DNA of 64,000 nt from Flavobacterium sp. IB48 (lineage in GTDB: Bacteria; Bacteroidota; Bacteroidia; Flavobacteriales; Flavobacteriaceae): assembly GCF_016405855.1 (NCBI RefSeq), contig NZ_JAEFCA010000006.1, positions 124,001 to 188,000 of the forward strand, in the 5' to 3' direction. The notes below the pieces were generated by a model, which did not search any database, was not told the DNA's origin, and was given only the letters and a program-made list of their open reading frames with translations. The translations under genes and the position numbers were made by a program. Below, piece after piece: positions 25,841 to 35,124 of this stretch (the stretch's first letter is position 1; each line of letters begins with the position of its first letter).

Positions 25841-26326
25841 TTATTCTGTCAATCCATCAGAAGCACTCATATCTCTTAAACAAACATATTTGCCATCTCT
25901 TTTTTCAAAAAGACTCATATAATTTCCAGTATTTATAGGCGTTTTTGTCGAGTCGGTTACTTTATAATATCCTACTTCTACCACCATGTTACCATCGTGA
26001 GAAACAAAAACTTCTTTGGTTTCAAATGAGATTACATTCGTATTATTTTCTAAATCTGATTTTAAAAATTCATATCTAGCATCTTTACCAATAATTGGCG
26101 GTCTGTTTTGATAAAAAGTAATGGCGTCATCTGCATAATATCCAATCTCTTTTAATTGACCAGCATTGTATGTTGTAGCATATTCATTTTCTTTTGCCTG
26201 AATTTCTTTCTTGACTTGCTTTAAGTCAATCACAACATTTTCGTCCTTTTTTGTATTGCAGGAAACCAATAAAACACAAAAACCAGAGAGAACCGCTCTT
26301 ATAATTATTTTATTTTTCATAGACAT
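25841..26326 (-). CDS. SnoaL/DUF4440-like lipoprotein
   Basis: A 161-aa lipoprotein (lipobox LLVSC near residue 23) with a single SnoaL-like/DUF4440 domain of the NTF2 fold: KEIQAKENEYATTYNAGQLK, FYQNRPPIIGKDARYEFLKS, and VEVGYYKVTDSTKTPINTG with the closing YMSLFEKRDGKYVCLRDM. Such domains bind small ligands or act as simple enzymes. It lies at the end of a leftward run between the asparaginase and the helical protein but with an 88-bp gap, so its operon is uncertain. Confidence 0.8.
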   Translation of the reverse strand: MSMKNKIIIRAVLSGFCVLLVSCNTKKDENVVIDLKQVKKEIQAKENEYATTYNAGQLKEIGYYADDAITFYQNRPPIIGKDARYEFLKSDLENNTNVISFETKEVFVSHDGNMVVEVGYYKVTDSTKTPINTGNYMSLFEKRDGKYVCLRDMSASDGLTE

Positions 26327-26401
26327 TAAATTTTCAAGTTGATATAAAACTATTTCGTTTTACAAACAGATTCAAAAATTTGTTCGTAAACACAGTTCTT
26401 T

Positions 26402-27472
26402 TTAATATTCTTCGAATATCTTTTGAAGTTCGGCCAAGCTTCTTTTTTTCAACAATGCTACCGACAATAAGATTCTAGATTTCTGCGGATTTAAAGCATA
26501 TGAAGCAATTAATCCAAGTTCATCATCGTTGCATTCTACATTACGGCTTACAAGTCCAGTTGCTACACGTGTGCTTCGAACTACTATAATTCCTTTTTTG
26601 CTAGCTCTTGCACAAGCATCTAGAGAGGCTTTGTTCATATTTCCGTTTCCTACTCCAGCAATTACAATTCCTTTGGCACCGCGTTCTATCGAAGCATCAA
26701 TTAAATCTGGTTTCATATCTGCATCGGCATAAATAATGTCCACGCGAGGAAAAGAGCTAACGCCTTTTACATCAAACTCTGAGTTTTTTCCAAATTTTTG
26801 ACTAGGATAATTAAAGAAATCGTTTGTTCCGTAAGAAGTAATACCGATAAGTCCTCTAAGCGGAGACATAAAAGTCTGAACGGCCGTTGTACTCACTTTT
26901 GTTAAAGATTGTGCCGAGTGAATCCAATCGTTCATTACCAAAAGTACACCGCGTCCTTTTGCTTTAGGATCGCCAGCTACTGCAATCGCATTATAAAGAT
27001 TTAAAGGCCCATCTGCACTAATTGCTGTCGATGGACGCATGGATCCTACAAGCACTACTGGTTTATCTGTTTTTGTAGTTAGATTTAAAAAAAAGGCCGT
27101 TTCTTCCATTGTATCGGTTCCGTGCGTAATTACAAAACCGTCTACATCATTGCTATCGGCTAACTCATTAATTCTATTGGCTACTTTCAGCATAATTTCA
27201 AATGACATGTCCTGAGATCCGACATTCGCAATTTGCTCACCTTTTATATCGGCTACTTTCAAAGCATCTGGAATTGCATTTACCATTGCATCAATGGTAA
27301 CTTGACCAGAAGTATATCCTGACTGTACTCCTGTTTGAGCAGAACCGGCAATTGTTCCGCCTGTTGCTAATATTAGAACTTTAGGCTTAGCCTGTCCGAA
27401 CATGCTGATATTGAGTGACAATAACAGCAGTAAAAGTATTTTTTTGTAAAAGTTGATATTTAATTTCATCAT
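26402..27472 (-). CDS. ansB: L-asparaginase, type II, exported
   Basis: Hydrolyses L-asparagine to L-aspartate and ammonia, probably in the periplasm because of the signal peptide (about residues 1-26, ending ISMFGQ). The asparaginase active-site motifs are intact: ATGGTIAGS with Thr40, and DGFVITHGTDTMEETAFFL with the T-D pair. Length 356 aa is normal. It is the last gene of a leftward set after a porin and a signal-peptide-bearing aspartase, so asparagine would be taken in sequence to aspartate and fumarate. Confidence 0.95.
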   Translation of the reverse strand: MMKLNINFYKKILLLLLLSLNISMFGQAKPKVLILATGGTIAGSAQTGVQSGYTSGQVTIDAMVNAIPDALKVADIKGEQIANVGSQDMSFEIMLKVANRINELADSNDVDGFVITHGTDTMEETAFFLNLTTKTDKPVVLVGSMRPSTAISADGPLNLYNAIAVAGDPKAKGRGVLLVMNDWIHSAQSLTKVSTTAVQTFMSPLRGLIGITSYGTNDFFNYPSQKFGKNSEFDVKGVSSFPRVDIIYADADMKPDLIDASIERGAKGIVIAGVGNGNMNKASLDACARASKKGIIVVRSTRVATGLVSRNVECNDDELGLIASYALNPQKSRILLSVALLKKRSLAELQKIFEEY

Positions 27473-27493
27473 TTTGTCGTTTAAGGTTGAGAA

Positions 27494-28942
27494 TTATTTT
27501 TGGCCTGTTAAAGTTGCTGGATCAAGCAGTTTTTTAATTTGGTCTTCTGTCAGCAATTTCTTTTCGCGTATAAGTTCTAAAATACCTTTATTGGTTGCCA
27601 ATGCTTCTTTGGCCAATTCAGTTGTTTTTTCGTAACCCAAAATCGGATTTAGAGCCGTTACAACACCAACACTTCGATCCATATAATGCGCCAAAACGTC
27701 TTTGTTTACTGTAATGCCATCAATACAGTTTTTTCTAAATAATGGCATTGCTTTAAAAAACAATCCTTGAGATTCCATCATGGCAATGGCCTGAACAGGT
27801 TCAAAAGCATTTAATTGCAATAAACCAGATTGTGCGGCAATCGTTACGGTCAAGTCATTTCCCATTACTTTAAAACACAATTGGTTCATAAGTTCTGGCA
27901 TAACCGGATTTACTTTTCCTGGCATAATTGAAGATCCTGGCTGAAGTGCAGGCAAATTGATTTCGAAAAAACCAGTACGAGGACCAGAAGCCAAAATGAT
28001 CAAATCGCTGCTTATTTTTGCCAAAGCTACTGCCATGCTTTTAAGTGTAGAAGAATACATTACAAACCCTTGTTGACTAGTCGTAGCAGCAATAAGATCT
28101 TTACTCATTACAATTGGTTTTCCTGTAATTTTTGCCAAATGCGCTGCTACTTTTTCAGCATAACCTGGAGAAGCAGTAATTCCTGTCCCGATTGCTGTAG
28201 CACCCATATTTTGTTCGCATAAATAAACCTCCGCCTTTTTTAAAGCGCTAATTTCTGCGTCAAGCTGATTCCCGAAAGCATGAAATTCCTGACCTACAGT
28301 CATTGGTACAGCATCTTGCCCTTCGGTTCTTCCCATTTTTAGAATGTCTTTAAATTCATCGCCTTTTTTATGGAAAGCTTTAGCCAAAAGATCTGCCTCT
28401 TGAAGCAGTTTATCGTTATGAAGAAGTAATGCCACTTTTATGGCTGTTGGGTACACATCGTTTGTTGATTGTCCCATATTAAGATCATCATGAGGTTCAA
28501 TGTATTGATATTCTCCTTTTTTATGACCGCTTAATTCCAATGCAATATTGGCTAAAACTTCGTTTACATTCATATTCGCAGAAGTACCAGCACCGCCTTG
28601 ATACAAATCGACCAAAAATTGATCATGATATTTGCCATCAATTACAGCTTGGCAAGCTTTTTCTATAGCAGCAAGTCTATCTTTTTTAAGTCGGCCTACA
28701 TCTGCATTGGCACGTGCTGCAGCTAATTTAACCATTGCAAAAGCTTTTACATAGTCAGGATAAGATTGCGTAGTCAAGCTACTTATCTGAAAATTTTCTA
28801 ATGCACGGGCTGTTTGTACTCCGTAGTACGCGTTTGCAGGAATCTGTTTTTCTCCCAGAAGATCCTTTTCAGTTCGAGTCTGCGCATTAAGAGCAATTAC
28901 AGACAATCCGAACAATAGCAGATATTGTACAGTTTTACACAT
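27494..28942 (-). CDS. aspA: Aspartate ammonia-lyase with signal peptide
   Basis: Converts aspartate to fumarate and ammonia. The ATG at 28942 is preferred; it gives a clear signal peptide MCKTVQYLLLFGLSVIALNAQ. The mature part begins TRTEKDLLGEKQIPANAYYG and has the fumarate-lyase signature GSSIMPGKVNPVMP as well as the TGITASPGY region of aspartase. Length 482 aa. Export is unusual for this enzyme, which normally works in the cytoplasm. It lies between porin and asparaginase genes on the same strand. Confidence 0.93.
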   Translation of the reverse strand: MCKTVQYLLLFGLSVIALNAQTRTEKDLLGEKQIPANAYYGVQTARALENFQISSLTTQSYPDYVKAFAMVKLAAARANADVGRLKKDRLAAIEKACQAVIDGKYHDQFLVDLYQGGAGTSANMNVNEVLANIALELSGHKKGEYQYIEPHDDLNMGQSTNDVYPTAIKVALLLHNDKLLQEADLLAKAFHKKGDEFKDILKMGRTEGQDAVPMTVGQEFHAFGNQLDAEISALKKAEVYLCEQNMGATAIGTGITASPGYAEKVAAHLAKITGKPIVMSKDLIAATTSQQGFVMYSSTLKSMAVALAKISSDLIILASGPRTGFFEINLPALQPGSSIMPGKVNPVMPELMNQLCFKVMGNDLTVTIAAQSGLLQLNAFEPVQAIAMMESQGLFFKAMPLFRKNCIDGITVNKDVLAHYMDRSVGVVTALNPILGYEKTTELAKEALATNKGILELIREKKLLTEDQIKKLLDPATLTGQK

Positions 28943-28980
28943 ATTTTTCTTTTTTAAGTGATTAATAAACACAAAGCTTT

Positions 28981-30213
28981 CTATTGATTTTTTCTATAAA
29001 ATGCTTCAGAGAAATTATATTTAAAAGAAAACTGTATTTTGTTTATGGAAGTGCTCCATCCGTCGTTGTAATTTTCGCGGTTACCCCACTGAAATTCAGC
29101 TCCAACCATACAGTTTTTTACAGGAGTATACAAGATATTTGCGAGAGCGTATTGTCCCTTTTTAAAGGCGCTGTCTGTTTGTCCGTCTGAGTTGTCAATA
29201 TCAATCATCGAATATCCTATTGCAGTACTAAACTTATCACTCCAATTATGATCTAAAAAAGCGACAACACCAACCACAGGAAGCGCAACACCTTTTACAG
29301 GAGTTACAGGATTACTCAGATTATTTTTAATACCTATATCGACAGGAGCATCATTCATGTAGTTCTGTACTCCTTCTCCATACATAACTTGCCCTCTAAA
29401 AACATCATTTTTACTAAAGTTAATGTTGGTACTTAAGTTAAGTCCCCACCCTACTGCATCTCCTGATAAATTATACTGATCGTTGTTTTGATCTTTCCAT
29501 TCAATTTTTCTTACGATACCTGCTAGCTCAATATACCCCCATTTAGTTCCAAGATGGTATTCTGCTGAAAGGTCTGGCAACGGAAATCTTGCTTTTACGC
29601 CTTGCAATTCTACACGATTGGCATAATCTCCCTGATCGGCACTTGCTCCAGGTCTTTCTAATGCAATGGTTAAACGAGTATCGCCTTGAATTGGCATATA
29701 TCGAATCTGAATGTTTCTAAAAAACACCATTCCAGTTGGCCCCCAATATTCTAGTGAATTCGGAAATACGCCAATATCCATAAAAGGGCTCCAAGTTTGT
29801 CCAGCTCCAAATTTTCCTAATTCGGCATAAGCATGACGCAAACGAAAAGTAGTCTGTCCAGCATCTACACCAGTACCAAACAACTCGAATTCAAAATGTG
29901 TTTTCAATTCTCCAAGTCCAGTATTAAAATAATTTTTAAAGCCAAGTCTAGTCTGGCGTACAGAAGCATAGTAATTGCCGTCTGGACCATATTCATTTTT
30001 ATATGAAGGCAGTTTAGTTGGCCTTACCACATCATACCAATCTGATTGAATTTGATTAAAATTATAACCAACATCGGTCATAATGAAACCATAGATTTCC
30101 ATGCTTTTAGATCCTTCTTCTTGAGCTTGAGCTTGAGCTAAAGCGGAAATGAGAAAACAAATTATAATGGCTCGATGCCTGATCGTGACCATTTGTAAAA
30201 ACCTTTTTTTCAT
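28981..30213 (-). CDS. DcaP-like trimeric outer-membrane porin
   Basis: A predicted 16-strand-type porin of about 410 aa. The start at 30213 (MKKRFLQMVTIRHRA) is preferred; it gives a signal peptide ending ALAQAQAQ. The mature protein opens SMEIYGFIMTDVGYNFNQIQ and contains LRHAYAELGKFGAGQTWSPF, which are typical of DcaP-like porins. It ends with an aromatic-rich strand, QFSFKYNFSEAFYRKNQ. It starts the aspA-ansB operon and could admit dicarboxylates or amino acids. The upstream 440-bp gap holds the divergent promoter region. Confidence 0.82.
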   Translation of the reverse strand: MKKRFLQMVTIRHRAIIICFLISALAQAQAQEEGSKSMEIYGFIMTDVGYNFNQIQSDWYDVVRPTKLPSYKNEYGPDGNYYASVRQTRLGFKNYFNTGLGELKTHFEFELFGTGVDAGQTTFRLRHAYAELGKFGAGQTWSPFMDIGVFPNSLEYWGPTGMVFFRNIQIRYMPIQGDTRLTIALERPGASADQGDYANRVELQGVKARFPLPDLSAEYHLGTKWGYIELAGIVRKIEWKDQNNDQYNLSGDAVGWGLNLSTNINFSKNDVFRGQVMYGEGVQNYMNDAPVDIGIKNNLSNPVTPVKGVALPVVGVVAFLDHNWSDKFSTAIGYSMIDIDNSDGQTDSAFKKGQYALANILYTPVKNCMVGAEFQWGNRENYNDGWSTSINKIQFSFKYNFSEAFYRKNQ

Positions 30214-30465
30214 AATGATTATAGTTTGTTTATTGTGGGATGCTTTACTACTATTCATTTGTTTTTTACAATCTGGGCTTAAAAATAAAAGTGACTTTAT
30301 TTCAAAAATCTGTATTTCTCAGAACTGGCTTTTAGCTTAAAAAATCTTTTCAAAATTCTTTAAATTTTGTTTTTTGGGCAGACAAAAAAATCAAGAACTT
30401 GATAATGTCGTCTTCTTTTTTGTTAAAAAAGCAAAAAAAAGACGCTACACTAACTGATTATCAAA

Positions 30466-30473
30466 CAAATATA
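30466..30473 (-). promoter_or_regulatory. Possible -7 element for the porin operon (TATATTTG)
   Basis: Minus-strand TATATTTG in the divergent spacer 30214-30653. It would give a leader of about 250 nt; no -33 box is recognisable. The same spacer carries two direct TTAACGGTT repeats at about 30500-30522, a possible regulator site. Confidence 0.3.
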
Positions 30474-30571
30474 ATCAATGCTAGTGCACGATTAGGGTTA
30501 TTAACGGTTACATTTAACGGTTAAAAAATCAGATTAATAATATTAATATGTTAAATATTCACATATTTTTA

Positions 30572-30579
30572 TAAATTTG
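30572..30579 (+). promoter_or_regulatory. -7 promoter element of the TPR regulator (TAAATTTG)
   Basis: TAAATTTG lies 75 bp before the regulator ATG. The upstream sequence is AT-rich and the -33 part is weak. Confidence 0.4.
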
Positions 30580-30653
30580 TAACTACATCATATTTAACAC
30601 TTTACTCGCCCAGTGACTTTTTTTTCGACGTTAATAATTTCAAATAATTTATT

Positions 30654-32234
30654 ATGGAGTCAATAAAAAAAATCCCCCCGGATACCATTTACAATGAACT
30701 GGAAAATGTTTTAAAGTTTAATTCTTTCAAGAATTCAATACTGTTAAGCAATTTTCTGCGATATATAGTCACAGAAACCATAGACCAAAGACAGAAGTTT
30801 ATTAAAGAATATTCGATAGCTGTAAATGCTTTAAGCAGACCTTCTCATTTCAATCCTCACGACGACGCAATGGTTCGTATTCATGCAGGGCGATTAAGAA
30901 AACTTCTCAATGAATATTATTCTTCTGACGGAAAAGATAATTCGGTGATTATTCATGTCCCCAAAGGCGGTTACGTTCCCGAATTTATTCATAATAACAA
31001 AATGAGGCACATTGATTTCCCTATTAACACAAGTAAATCAAATCTGGTCATCACAGTATTTCCATTTAAATCGACTTCTCAAAGGCCCGATTTAGAAGCT
31101 TTCTCTCAAATTCTTTCCGAAGAAGTAAGTGCAGAACTTTCACGTTTTCAAGACATTTCTGTAATAGGCCATTTTGCATCTAGTGTAATTTCAAAAATTA
31201 ATGAAAATATTCTAGAAGCCGCCAGTTTAGTAGGAGCCGATTTCATTATAACAGGACATATTCAAATTATTGATAATAAAATGCAGATCAGAGTCAATCT
31301 TGTAAACTCCTCATCTGGTAAATTTATATTGACTAAATTGTTTACGCCTGCCACAATCGATGACGGTATTAGAATACAAAATGAAATCGTGAAAGATATT
31401 GTTTCCAGCATGGGCGGTTATTATGGCATTATCTTTAAAGAAATGGTAAAAACAGCACCTTCTAAAATATCAAACAATTCGGGTATTTTAAAAGCAATCT
31501 GCAGTTATCACGAATATCAATGCTCCTATTCTATAGAAAATTATGCAAATGCATTATCCAATTTAAATGATGCCGTAGAATTAGATCCAAACCATGCTAT
31601 AGCTTGGGCAATGTTGGGCGAAATGCAATTGGCTGCTATTGCTCTCGGAATAGACAACTGCAAGAAAACAATCGAAAAAAGCAGTCACTGCATTACAAAA
31701 GCATTGAAAATAGATCCCAACTGCCAACAGGCTTGGTATTCGCTAGCACTTTTAAGCTGTTTTAAAAAAGATCAAGATAACTGTCTTTCTGCCGCAGAGC
31801 AATGCATAAAAATAAACCCTAATTCTTCTGGCATTATCTCAGGAATAGGCTGCATGTTAATTTTTGCAGGCTATTTTGAGAAAGGCTTTAATTTGGTAGA
31901 AAATGCAATTCGAATAAATACTTCGCATCCGTGGTGGATTAATATTGGATATTGCTACTATTACATTCATAAAAAAGAATATCAAAAGTCCTTATACTGG
32001 GCAGACAATATGGACTTTAACGAAACCATTTGGGATTCTTTGCTAAAAGCGGTTTCCTTATCCCTGCTAAATGAAGATGCAAAAGCTAAAATACAGCTAA
32101 ACAACCTTCTAAAACTACAACCCCAAACTCCAACAGAAATCAAAGAAATATTTTGCAGTTTTATGTTTTCTGATGAGGTTGTTTTTAGAATGGTAAACAG
32201 CTTAAAAAGAATTGGATTAAAAGAAGATATTTGA
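30654..32234 (+). CDS. TolB-like/TPR regulator-type protein divergent from the aspartate operon
   Basis: A 526-aa cytoplasmic protein. The N-terminal part (about residues 8-100, with FLRYIVTETIDQRQKFIKEY and HAGRLRKLLNEYY, then PKGGYVPEF) matches the domain often found before adenylate-cyclase or TPR modules in signal proteins. Then comes a TolB/FlgO-like Rossmann segment (about 125-235, LVITVFPFKSTSQRPDLEAFSQILSE split by eye) and several TPR repeats (about 280-480). No catalytic cyclase motif was seen. It is divergent from the porin-aspA-ansB operon, so it may regulate it; this is inferred from location. Confidence 0.7.
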   Translation: MESIKKIPPDTIYNELENVLKFNSFKNSILLSNFLRYIVTETIDQRQKFIKEYSIAVNALSRPSHFNPHDDAMVRIHAGRLRKLLNEYYSSDGKDNSVIIHVPKGGYVPEFIHNNKMRHIDFPINTSKSNLVITVFPFKSTSQRPDLEAFSQILSEEVSAELSRFQDISVIGHFASSVISKINENILEAASLVGADFIITGHIQIIDNKMQIRVNLVNSSSGKFILTKLFTPATIDDGIRIQNEIVKDIVSSMGGYYGIIFKEMVKTAPSKISNNSGILKAICSYHEYQCSYSIENYANALSNLNDAVELDPNHAIAWAMLGEMQLAAIALGIDNCKKTIEKSSHCITKALKIDPNCQQAWYSLALLSCFKKDQDNCLSAAEQCIKINPNSSGIISGIGCMLIFAGYFEKGFNLVENAIRINTSHPWWINIGYCYYYIHKKEYQKSLYWADNMDFNETIWDSLLKAVSLSLLNEDAKAKIQLNNLLKLQPQTPTEIKEIFCSFMFSDEVVFRMVNSLKRIGLKEDI

Positions 32235-32250
32235 TTATTTATAAAATATA

Positions 32251-32294
32251 GAAAACTACGCAAGTCCTAATAAAAAGGCTTTGCGTAGTTTTTT
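32251..32294 (+). terminator. Intrinsic terminator after the TPR protein
   Basis: Hairpin AAACTACGCAAG and CTTTGCGTAGTTT followed by T-rich DNA, 17 bp after the stop. Confidence 0.82.
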
Positions 32295-32309
32295 GTTTTT
32301 AACTCTAAG

Positions 32310-32768
32310 TTAAAAATGTAATTTAGTTGATTGCTTAATGTAGCTCATAACAAAAGAACTCTGGACTTTACTGATATTTGGAATATCTGAAAGCTTTCTA
32401 ATAAAATCATTAAACGATTCTGGATCTTTTACCACAACTTTCAAAACATAATCAAAAATTCCGCCTGTAACATATCCTTCTACAACCTCATCGAGTGCTG
32501 CGACTTGCCTCGAAAATTCTTCTACAAGATCTAAACGTTGGCTGTTTAGAGAAAGATTTATAATAACAGTAAAATTTAATCCAACTTTTTTAGGATCAAT
32601 TATCGCGACATAATCTTTAATATACCCCTCGTTTTCAAGTTTTTTAATTCGGTCGTAAACAGAAGTTCTAGACATATTGAGTCTTTCTGTCAAATCAGTT
32701 ATATCAAATCTTGCGTTCTCTTGAAGAATTCGAAGTAACTCTATCTCTTGTTTGCTTAATTCTTGCAT
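32310..32768 (-). CDS. Lrp/AsnC family transcriptional regulator
   Basis: A 152-aa regulator. The start at 32768 (MQELSKQEIELLRILQENAR) is chosen because upstream codons encode an unrelated hydrophobic stretch. The helix-turn-helix (about residues 20-45, LTERLNMSRTSVYDRIKKLE) and the C-terminal RAM/AsnC ligand-binding domain with GGIFDYVLKVVVKD are present. It is divergent from the EamA transporter, a common target arrangement for such regulators in amino-acid export. Ligand is unknown. Confidence 0.92.
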   Translation of the reverse strand: MQELSKQEIELLRILQENARFDITDLTERLNMSRTSVYDRIKKLENEGYIKDYVAIIDPKKVGLNFTVIINLSLNSQRLDLVEEFSRQVAALDEVVEGYVTGGIFDYVLKVVVKDPESFNDFIRKLSDIPNISKVQSSFVMSYIKQSTKLHF

Positions 32769-32891
32769 CGGATTTTTTCCAGTTAAAGTATAAAAAATAA
32801 TTAATTTTAGGACAAAACACATAAATATATGCATTCTGAAATATTAAATACATATTTAGATCAAAAATAACGGCTATTATTCTTCATTTTA

Positions 32892-32899
32892 TACTTTTG
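32892..32899 (+). promoter_or_regulatory. -7 promoter element of the EamA transporter (TACTTTTG)
   Basis: TACTTTTG matches TAnnTTTG, 31 bp before the ATG at 32930. The -33 box is not evident. Confidence 0.5.
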
Positions 32900-32929
32900 A
32901 CTGTACAAAACATATTTTCAACAATAAAA

Positions 32930-33832
32930 ATGAACAAATATATTATCATCGTCGCTTTGGGCGCATTAAGTTTCGGAATGCTGTCTTCTTTTGCCAAAAT
33001 CGCTTACGGAGAAGGTTATTCTCCTGCCGAAATCACTTTGACACAAGCACTTGCGGGAACTTTAATTTTATGGTCTATCGTCATTTTCAGAAAATTAAAA
33101 TACGGCACTAAACTAACATTAAATTGGAAATTGCTTTTAGCAGGAACCACAATGGGCTCTTCGGCTTATACTTACTATTTATCTGTGGCTTATATTCCTG
33201 CATCATTAGCAATTGTTTTATTAATGCAAATTACCTGGCTAAGTATCTTAGTCGATTGGATATTTTTCAAGAAAAAACCAAATACGGTAGAAGTCGGTTC
33301 GGCACTTTTTATCATTTTAGGAACTATTCTGGCAGGAAACCTTTTAGACTTAAGCAATGCCAATATATCATTTACAGGAATAGCTTTGAGTTTATTATCG
33401 GCTTTGCTTTATACACTTTATATCGTTTTTACGAGCAAAATAGGCAAAGAAACTCCCATGTTCGAAAAAAGTGCTTTAATGACCAGTGGTTCAGCCATGA
33501 TTATATTTTTAATTAACTGTGAAGCCATTACTACAAGCACACATTTAGATTTTGGATTGCTGCAATGGGGAACATTTTTAGCCATTTTTGGAACTGTAAT
33601 TCCGCCTATCTGTTTTACAGTCGGGATGCCTAAAATTGGCGCCGGCTTAAGTTCTGTTTTACTAACTTTAGAATTACCTGCAGCTGTTTTTTGCGCTCAT
33701 ATTATTTTGGGAGAAAAAGTCACTTTTCTGCAAATTATCGGAATTACTATAATGCTTGGCTCAATCGTGTATCTTAACATATCGAAAGCTAAAAAAGAAA
33801 AAGTGATTCAAAACGAAACCGCAATATGTTAA
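32930..33832 (+). CDS. EamA/DMT family transporter
   Basis: A 300-aa inner-membrane protein with ten predicted transmembrane helices in two EamA repeats. The ATG at 32930 (MNKYIIIVALGALSFGML) fits better than the TTG at 32897. SSAYTYYLSVAYIPASLAIVLL and the GAGLSSVLLTLELPAAVFCAH stretch are typical of drug/metabolite exporters. It is divergent from an Lrp-type regulator and overlaps the hydrolase gene by 7 bp. Substrate is not known. Confidence 0.9.
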   Translation: MNKYIIIVALGALSFGMLSSFAKIAYGEGYSPAEITLTQALAGTLILWSIVIFRKLKYGTKLTLNWKLLLAGTTMGSSAYTYYLSVAYIPASLAIVLLMQITWLSILVDWIFFKKKPNTVEVGSALFIILGTILAGNLLDLSNANISFTGIALSLLSALLYTLYIVFTSKIGKETPMFEKSALMTSGSAMIIFLINCEAITTSTHLDFGLLQWGTFLAIFGTVIPPICFTVGMPKIGAGLSSVLLTLELPAAVFCAHIILGEKVTFLQIIGITIMLGSIVYLNISKAKKEKVIQNETAIC

Positions 33833-34587
33833 TCCATATAAACGAAAATAATCTTTACGCCGAATATCACAATAATTTTGCAAATCGTCCGACTATTGTT
33901 TTTCTTCATGATTCTTTAGGTTGTGTAGAATTATGGAGAGATTTTCCAAGAAGAATTGCGACCCTTTGCCAATGCAACATTTTAATTTATGACAGATTAG
34001 GCTACGGAAAATCAGATCCTATGCAGACTTATCTTCGTCCTGTAAATTATCTGGAACAAGAAGCTGACGTTTTAAACTTATTACTCGAAAATCTAAATAT
34101 TGAAAATGCCATTTTATTTGGCCACAGCGATGGAGGGTCGATCGCATTAATTGCCGTAAGTAAATATCCAAATCGAATTAAAATGGTTATTTGTGAAGCG
34201 GCTCATATTTTTGTTGAAGAAATTACCCTAAACGGTATTCGCGAAGCTGCTCAAGCGTACCAAAATACAAGCTTGCCTCAAAGGCTCCAAAAATATCACG
34301 GAAACAAAACCGAAACCATTTTTAAAGCTTGGACTGAAACTTGGCTGCGAAATGATTTTAGAAACTGGAATATTGAACATTTCCTTCCCAAAATCAAATC
34401 TCCGCTACTATTTATCCAAGGTGAAAAAGATGAATATGGAACTTTAGATCAAGTCGAAAAAACAATAAATGCTACATCTGGAAAAGCTGAAAAGTATATA
34501 ATACCAAATACAGGACATACACCGCACAAAGAAACTCCAGAAATTGCAATAGAAAAAGTAGTCGCGTTTATTACAGCTTATAACTAA
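33826..34587 (+). CDS. Alpha/beta hydrolase
   Basis: A 253-aa soluble hydrolase fold with nucleophile motif GHSDGG (Ser101), oxyanion region FLHDSLG near residue 27, acidic residue in QGEKDEYG at about 207, and His in NTGHTPHKE at about 236. The first base of the start lies in the end of the transporter gene, so the two are cotranslated. Substrate class cannot be read. Its stop overlaps the end of the convergent small gene. Confidence 0.9.
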   Translation: MLIHINENNLYAEYHNNFANRPTIVFLHDSLGCVELWRDFPRRIATLCQCNILIYDRLGYGKSDPMQTYLRPVNYLEQEADVLNLLLENLNIENAILFGHSDGGSIALIAVSKYPNRIKMVICEAAHIFVEEITLNGIREAAQAYQNTSLPQRLQKYHGNKTETIFKAWTETWLRNDFRNWNIEHFLPKIKSPLLFIQGEKDEYGTLDQVEKTINATSGKAEKYIIPNTGHTPHKETPEIAIEKVVAFITAYN

Positions 34588-34829
34588 GCTACTTTCTTTG
34601 CTACACGTTTTTTCTTCTCCAGTAATTTAAGATGATTTTCGGCACACAGAATTTTCTCGGTCGTGCCGTTTTTTTGTATTTCGATGAGGTAATGAAAATC
34701 TCTTTCTTTTGAAGTCGATTTTATAATCAGTCCCTTTTTAAAATCCATTTTCCTTTCGATAATGGTTCCCTTATAAGATATCCCACTCAATGCTGTGTAG
34801 GAAACATCTTGTCCTTTTACAAATTTCAT
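34584..34829 (-). CDS. Small basic hypothetical protein
   Basis: An 81-aa Lys-rich protein, MKFVKGQDVSYTALSGISYK to KKRVAKKVA, with a beta-rich core (possible SH3-like/hypervariable loop) and a basic tail that could bind nucleic acid. Its stop overlaps the convergent hydrolase by 4 bp. About 295 bp separate it from the radical SAM gene. No family is recognised. Confidence 0.55.
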   Translation of the reverse strand: MKFVKGQDVSYTALSGISYKGTIIERKMDFKKGLIIKSTSKERDFHYLIEIQKNGTTEKILCAENHLKLLEKKKRVAKKVA

Positions 34830-35124
34830 TGTTTTAGCCGTTTGTTCCTAATAATTGCTAATACTTCTAAATCTGAAAAACTAATATTAAGGGGGGAAAT
34901 CAGTTTTTCTACTTTGGGCGAATGTAAAAAGTTTTGACAACTTACAACCCCGTATTTATACCTGTTTTGAAGTTTAAAGATAGTTAAAATTTGAATGTAA
35001 AAATAACCTTTCAAAAAAAAGTTGATACAATTTAGAACAGTTTCTTTCGCCTCTTTTTTAGCATGAATTCCTAGTTTTGAAAGAATGAATTTTCGTTTCA
35101 AAAAACAACTAAAAAAAGAGCAAA

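Noticed and set aside
32768-32834. Upstream extension of the Lrp gene
   Set aside because: Adds 22 hydrophobic residues that Lrp proteins lack; the ATG at 32768 gives the normal start.
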